Below, piece after piece: positions 6,235 through 8,536 of a stretch of 8,536 bases of DNA. Origin of the DNA: DASSNR01 sp036278935. Its GTDB lineage: Bacteria; Gemmatimonadota; Gemmatimonadetes; Gemmatimonadales; Gemmatimonadaceae. Location of the stretch: NCBI GenBank assembly GCA_036278935.1, contig DASUKA010000024.1, positions 1 through 8,536 on the forward strand, given 5' to 3'. How positions within the stretch are numbered: position 1 is the first letter of the stretch; every line of letters begins with the position of its first letter. The notes beneath the pieces are model-generated. The model made no database searches, was not told where the DNA came from, and saw nothing but the letters and a program-made list of their open reading frames with translations. A program made the translations under genes and the position numbers.

Positions 6235-7473
6235 TCAGGAGGCCGTGGCGGGGACCTCGAGGATGAAACGCGCCCCCGTCTGTGGGCGGGAAACCGCGTG
6301 AAGCTCGCCACCGAGCAATCGCGCCAGCCGCCGGGAGAGGGGCAGACCTAGCCCGAGCCCGCGACTCTCTTCGCCCACGTTTGTCACGTAGATGTCGAAT
6401 ATCCGTTCCAACTCGTCCGGTGGCACCCCGGGCCCGCTATCGTCCACCTGGTAGACGACACGACGTTCACCCGCGGTGATGCTCAGCTGTACGGCGCTCC
6501 GCTCAGGAGCATACTTGATCGCGTTGCCGAGCAGATTGACCAGGATCTGTTCGACCCGACTGGCGTCGGTCTCGCAGCTCGGCAGATCCGGACCCGGCGC
6601 CAGTTGAAGGTCGATCTGCTTCAGATCCGCGGCAGGCGTCACGCGCTCCACCGCACGTCTGGCCATGGATGAGGGCTCGACCGCCTTGATGACGGGTTTC
6701 AGACGATCCTCGTCCAGGCGGCTCAGATCCAGCAGGTCGTTGATGAGGCCAATCGCGCGTTCAGCCGATTCCAGCACCTCGAAGGCGGCGTGAGGAACCG
6801 TGGCCGGGTCCCTCTTCCTGATCAGCATCTCCGACCAGCCGTAGACGGCCGACAGCGCGTTCCTGAGCTCGTGGTTCACCATCGCGAAGAACCGTTCGCG
6901 GGCTCGCTGCAGCTGCTGCACTTCGTTCAGCAGTCGGGCGCTTTCCTCATGATGGCGCGCGTTCACGATCGCCGCGGCGGCCTTGGCGGCGAGCAGACTC
7001 GCGATGTCCTCGTCCTCGTCGGTGAACGGCTCGCCAGCATTCTTCTCGGTGAGGTAGAGATTCCCGATGATGCCGCGCCTCCCGACCAGCGGGACGCCGA
7101 GGAACGTGCGCATGGGCGGGTGCCCCGGGGGAAATCCGCAGGAGTCGGGATGCGCGGTCAGATCGGGCAGCCGGATCGGCTTTCCCTCGCGGATGACGAG
7201 ACCGAGAATGCCGTGACCACTTGGAGGGGGCCCGATGCTGCTCCGGAGCTCCGGGTCGATTCCGTGAGTCGTGAAGCTCTCGAGGATCTTTCCATCTGGT
7301 CCGACCACTCCGATCGCCGCGTAGCGCGCCCCGATCACTTCGGCCGCCACCTGCACGACGCGCTGGAGGACTCCGTCGAGCGACACCTCGGTGATGAGCG
7401 CCGCGGTGGCAGCTTCGAGTTGCCTGAGACGATCCTGCATCGACGGACCCTGGGCGATCGGCGGTCCAGACAT
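6235..7473 (-). CDS. Cytoplasmic GAF-domain sensor histidine kinase with DosS/DevS-like GAF
   Basis: The 412-residue kinase has no membrane segment, so it senses a cytoplasmic or diffusible signal. The GAF domain (about 30-175) closely resembles GAF-A of mycobacterial DosS/DevS: ARY-A-GV, a G-GILG-LI-E-KPIRL-D stretch, then HPPMRTFLGVP and GNLYLTEK. H118 before PPM aligns by eye with the DosS heme ligand His149, and Y140 with Tyr171; the residue matching Glu87 is G55. A short coiled linker leads to a HisKA domain with phospho-acceptor H201 (VNHELRN), then a HATPase domain with N317 (LLGNAIKY), the G1 loop DDSGPGVP (344-351) and G2 loop GLGLGLPL (372-379). All catalytic boxes are intact. DosS itself uses a HisKA_3 kinase, so this is a different sensor-kinase combination. 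The ATG at 7473 lacks a clear ribosome site; M12 (ATG at 7440, AGGG 8 nt upstream) is an alternative start. Confidence 0.93.
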   Translation of the reverse strand: MSGPPIAQGPSMQDRLRQLEAATAALITEVSLDGVLQRVVQVAAEVIGARYAAIGVVGPDGKILESFTTHGIDPELRSSIGPPPSGHGILGLVIREGKPIRLPDLTAHPDSCGFPPGHPPMRTFLGVPLVGRRGIIGNLYLTEKNAGEPFTDEDEDIASLLAAKAAAAIVNARHHEESARLLNEVQQLQRARERFFAMVNHELRNALSAVYGWSEMLIRKRDPATVPHAAFEVLESAERAIGLINDLLDLSRLDEDRLKPVIKAVEPSSMARRAVERVTPAADLKQIDLQLAPGPDLPSCETDASRVEQILVNLLGNAIKYAPERSAVQLSITAGERRVVYQVDDSGPGVPPDELERIFDIYVTNVGEESRGLGLGLPLSRRLARLLGGELHAVSRPQTGARFILEVPATAS

Positions 7474-7519
7474 ACCGTAAAGATACTGTCGGGCAGGGCG
7501 GAGAGCGGCGGCGATGGCG

Positions 7520-7525
7520 ATTATG
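7520..7525 (-). promoter_or_regulatory. Possible -10 element for the kinase operon
   Basis: CATAAT on the minus strand is the best -10-like hexamer in the GC-rich divergent region, 46 nt before the kinase ATG. No good -35 is found at 16-18 bp; that area is instead occupied by the CTTC direct repeats, as in activator-dependent promoters. Tentative. Confidence 0.3.
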
Positions 7526-7530
7526 AAAAG

Positions 7531-7559
7531 CTTCCTGGCCGCTTCATGCTTTCTTCACG
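7531..7559. promoter_or_regulatory. Three direct repeats at 11-bp period, candidate response-regulator binding site
   Basis: On the plus strand CTTCCTG (7531), CTTCATG (7542) and CTTCACG (7553) share CTTC(A/C)(C/T)G and start exactly 11 bp apart, one helical turn. Tandem half-sites at about 11 bp are characteristic of PhoB/OmpR-family binding sites, and a regulator of that family is encoded in the adjacent operon. The array is in the 153-bp region between the divergent kinase and secreted-protein genes, 58-86 bp before the kinase start, next to the CATAAT hexamer. Binding is inferred; the spacing and shared bases are directly seen. Confidence 0.45.
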
Positions 7560-7584
7560 ATGAGCTCGCGATCTTCCCCGGTGT

Positions 7585-7609
7585 GATGCACTGAGAAGAA
7601 CTCAGCATC
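7585..7609 (+). promoter_or_regulatory. Imperfect inverted repeat just upstream of the ribosome site
   Basis: GATGC-AC-TGAG (7585-7595) and CTCAGCATC (7601-7609) form a 9-bp stem with a 2-nt bulge and an AAGAA loop. It ends 3 nt before the AAGGAG ribosome site of the plus-strand gene, so it may be an operator or a 5' leader hairpin affecting translation or mRNA stability. Confidence 0.4.
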
Positions 7610-7612
7610 CAC

Positions 7613-7618
7613 AAGGAG
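7613..7618 (+). promoter_or_regulatory. Strong ribosome binding site
   Basis: AAGGAG lies 8 nt before the ATG at 7627, the best Shine-Dalgarno match in the window, suggesting the secreted protein is well translated. Confidence 0.75.
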
Positions 7619-7626
7619 ACTCGAGT

Positions 7627-8052
7627 ATGAAACGTTTCGCATTCACTGCTCTCGCCGGCGCCATGGGCGCCGCGATGCTCTTCGCGTCGCCCAACACCGC
7701 GGCGGCCCAGAGCAAGGCGCCGCCAGGCGGCGCATATCAGCAAGTCAGTAAGCTCGTTCCGCTCCCTGACTTCCTCCCCGGGCTCGGCACACTGTACGTC
7801 GACCCCGCCTCGCTCCCCGCCGGGCCGTTCCTCGCGTACGACCATCAGGGGAAGCTGGTGAGCTCGATCTACATGATCCCGCTCTCGGACATGAACGACC
7901 ATAAGGCGTTCGACAATCTCAAGATCGCCCACGAGCGCCCAGATCACGTGGACATCGTCTTCAACGCGGGCCATCCGGGCGTGGCGGTGCCGCACTACCA
8001 CATCATCGTGTGGTACGTGTCGCGGGCGGAAGCAGCCAAGCTGGCAAAGTGA
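7627..8052 (+). CDS. Small secreted protein of unknown function with PHYH motif, cotranscribed with a cupredoxin
   Basis: The 141-residue product starts with a clear signal peptide (K2, R3, hydrophobic to about 20, AAA at 25-27 with likely cleavage after A27), so it is exported. The mature part has VSKLVPLPDFLPGLGTLYVD, a YDHQGKLVSSIYMIPL stretch and a C-terminal strand region with H116, PHYHIIVWYV (H123, H125). I recall similar small periplasmic proteins but cannot name the family with confidence; the PH-H strand is reminiscent of TTHB210-like proteins. No cysteine is present in the mature chain. The ATG at 7627 is fixed by AAGGAG 8 nt upstream. It overlaps the cupredoxin gene by 4 bp, so the two products probably work together, perhaps in periplasmic copper or electron handling; that role is inference. 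Confidence 0.8.
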   Translation: MKRFAFTALAGAMGAAMLFASPNTAAAQSKAPPGGAYQQVSKLVPLPDFLPGLGTLYVDPASLPAGPFLAYDHQGKLVSSIYMIPLSDMNDHKAFDNLKIAHERPDHVDIVFNAGHPGVAVPHYHIIVWYVSRAEAAKLAK

Positions 8053-8536
8053 CAGAGCCATCGCGTCGTGAATTCCTCAAAGTTGGCGGCCTGGCGCTCG
8101 TCGGCCTCGGCTTCGTGCCGAGCCTCCGCTGGTCGCCAGCCGCTATCGAGGTGATCGAGATGCGTAGCGACGCGCTCGGCTCACGAGTGTGGTTCGATCC
8201 GATCGGGCTCCACGTAGAGCCCGGGACGATCGTCCGCTGGGTGGTCCGCCAGAACGTGCACACGACCACCGCGTACCACCCGCGGAACGACCATCACCCA
8301 CTCAGGATCCCCGAGCGTGCGGCGCCCTGGGACTCCGGGTTCCTCGTGAATCCAGGCAATCACTTCGACGTCACGCTCACCGTGCCCGGGGTCTACGACT
8401 ACTACTGCATGCCGCACGAAGCCGCCGGAATGGTCGGACGGATCATCGTGGGGAACCCGCCCGGGCTGAGCGCCAAGCCGTTTGACTACTGGGAGGGCCG
8501 GCCCGGTACCGAGAGCTGGCACCACGTACCGGACGT
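8049..8536 (+). CDS. Tat-exported type 1 copper protein (plastocyanin/halocyanin-like cupredoxin), 3' end outside window
   Basis: The frame is open from a GTG at 8049, which overlaps the upstream TGA as GTGA, to the window end; 162 codons are visible. The N-terminus has the twin-arginine signature SRREFLK (R6, R7) followed by a hydrophobic stretch (12-24), so the protein is probably exported folded by the Tat system. The cupredoxin domain (about 33-135) has the type 1 copper set: a first His in NVHTTTAYH (H71, or less likely H77), then C120, H123 and M128 in YYCMPHEAAGM, followed by the usual GRIIVG strand. A C-terminal extension beyond the domain (from about 136) continues past the window. 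Blue copper proteins of this kind are periplasmic one-electron carriers, so it could feed the CuA subunit encoded across the divergent promoter. The weak ribosome site fits translational coupling. Confidence 0.85.
   Translation, partial: MTEPSRREFLKVGGLALVGLGFVPSLRWSPAAIEVIEMRSDALGSRVWFDPIGLHVEPGTIVRWVVRQNVHTTTAYHPRNDHHPLRIPERAAPWDSGFLVNPGNHFDVTLTVPGVYDYYCMPHEAAGMVGRIIVGNPPGLSAKPFDYWEGRPGTESWHHVPD

Noticed and set aside
7474..7626. Small RNA or riboswitch in the divergent region
   Set aside because: Only short direct and inverted repeats are visible; no terminator-like end or known riboswitch core could be supported.
1..8536. Mobile element, integrase, CRISPR array, tRNA or rRNA
   Set aside because: No transposase or integrase motifs, no regularly spaced long repeats and no tRNA-like or rRNA-like segments were found on either strand.

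Overview
The window is GC-rich bacterial chromosomal DNA with tightly packed genes, short overlaps and several GTG/TTG starts. No rRNA, tRNA, transposase or CRISPR array is visible. The gene set (B-family heme-copper oxidase with a CuA subunit, CtaG, Tat-exported cupredoxin, GAF histidine kinase, AlkA-type glycosylase, HVA1/DUF2945 protein) suits an aerobic or facultative soil or sediment bacterium. Protein style is compatible with Gemmatimonadota, but taxonomy cannot be settled from the sequence alone.

Left part (1-1710): the C-terminal end of a redoxin-like protein (+), a convergent 72-residue DUF2945/HVA1 protein (-), and a divergent AlkA-like DNA-3-methyladenine glycosylase (+). This looks like an ordinary stress and repair neighbourhood.

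Centre (1772-7473, all on the minus strand): in transcription order, a cytoplasmic DosS-like GAF histidine kinase, an OmpR-family response regulator, a CuA-bearing subunit II, a B-family heme-copper oxidase subunit I, a CtaG-type copper assembly membrane protein, and a secreted protein that looks CHRD-like. The last four genes are coupled (2-nt gap, overlap, ATGA overlap) and are read as one terminal-reductase operon. The two-component pair sits just upstream on the same strand and is the natural regulator. The subunit I protein keeps all six metal-ligand histidines, but the position of the histidine-crosslinked active-site tyrosine is asparagine (N261). That is the main anomaly: loss of this tyrosine separates heme-copper NO reductases from O2 reductases. 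The working hypothesis is a CuA-containing, B-family-derived NO reductase (or a non-canonical oxidase) under control of a gas-sensing kinase.

Right part (7627-8536, plus strand): diverging from the kinase are a small secreted histidine-bearing protein and, overlapping it by 4 bp (GTGA), a Tat-exported type 1 copper cupredoxin cut by the window end. The cupredoxin is a plausible periplasmic electron donor to the CuA subunit. The 153-bp divergent intergenic region carries three CTTC-type direct repeats at an exact 11-bp period, the layout expected for an OmpR/PhoB-family regulator, and an imperfect inverted repeat just before the plus-strand ribosome binding site.
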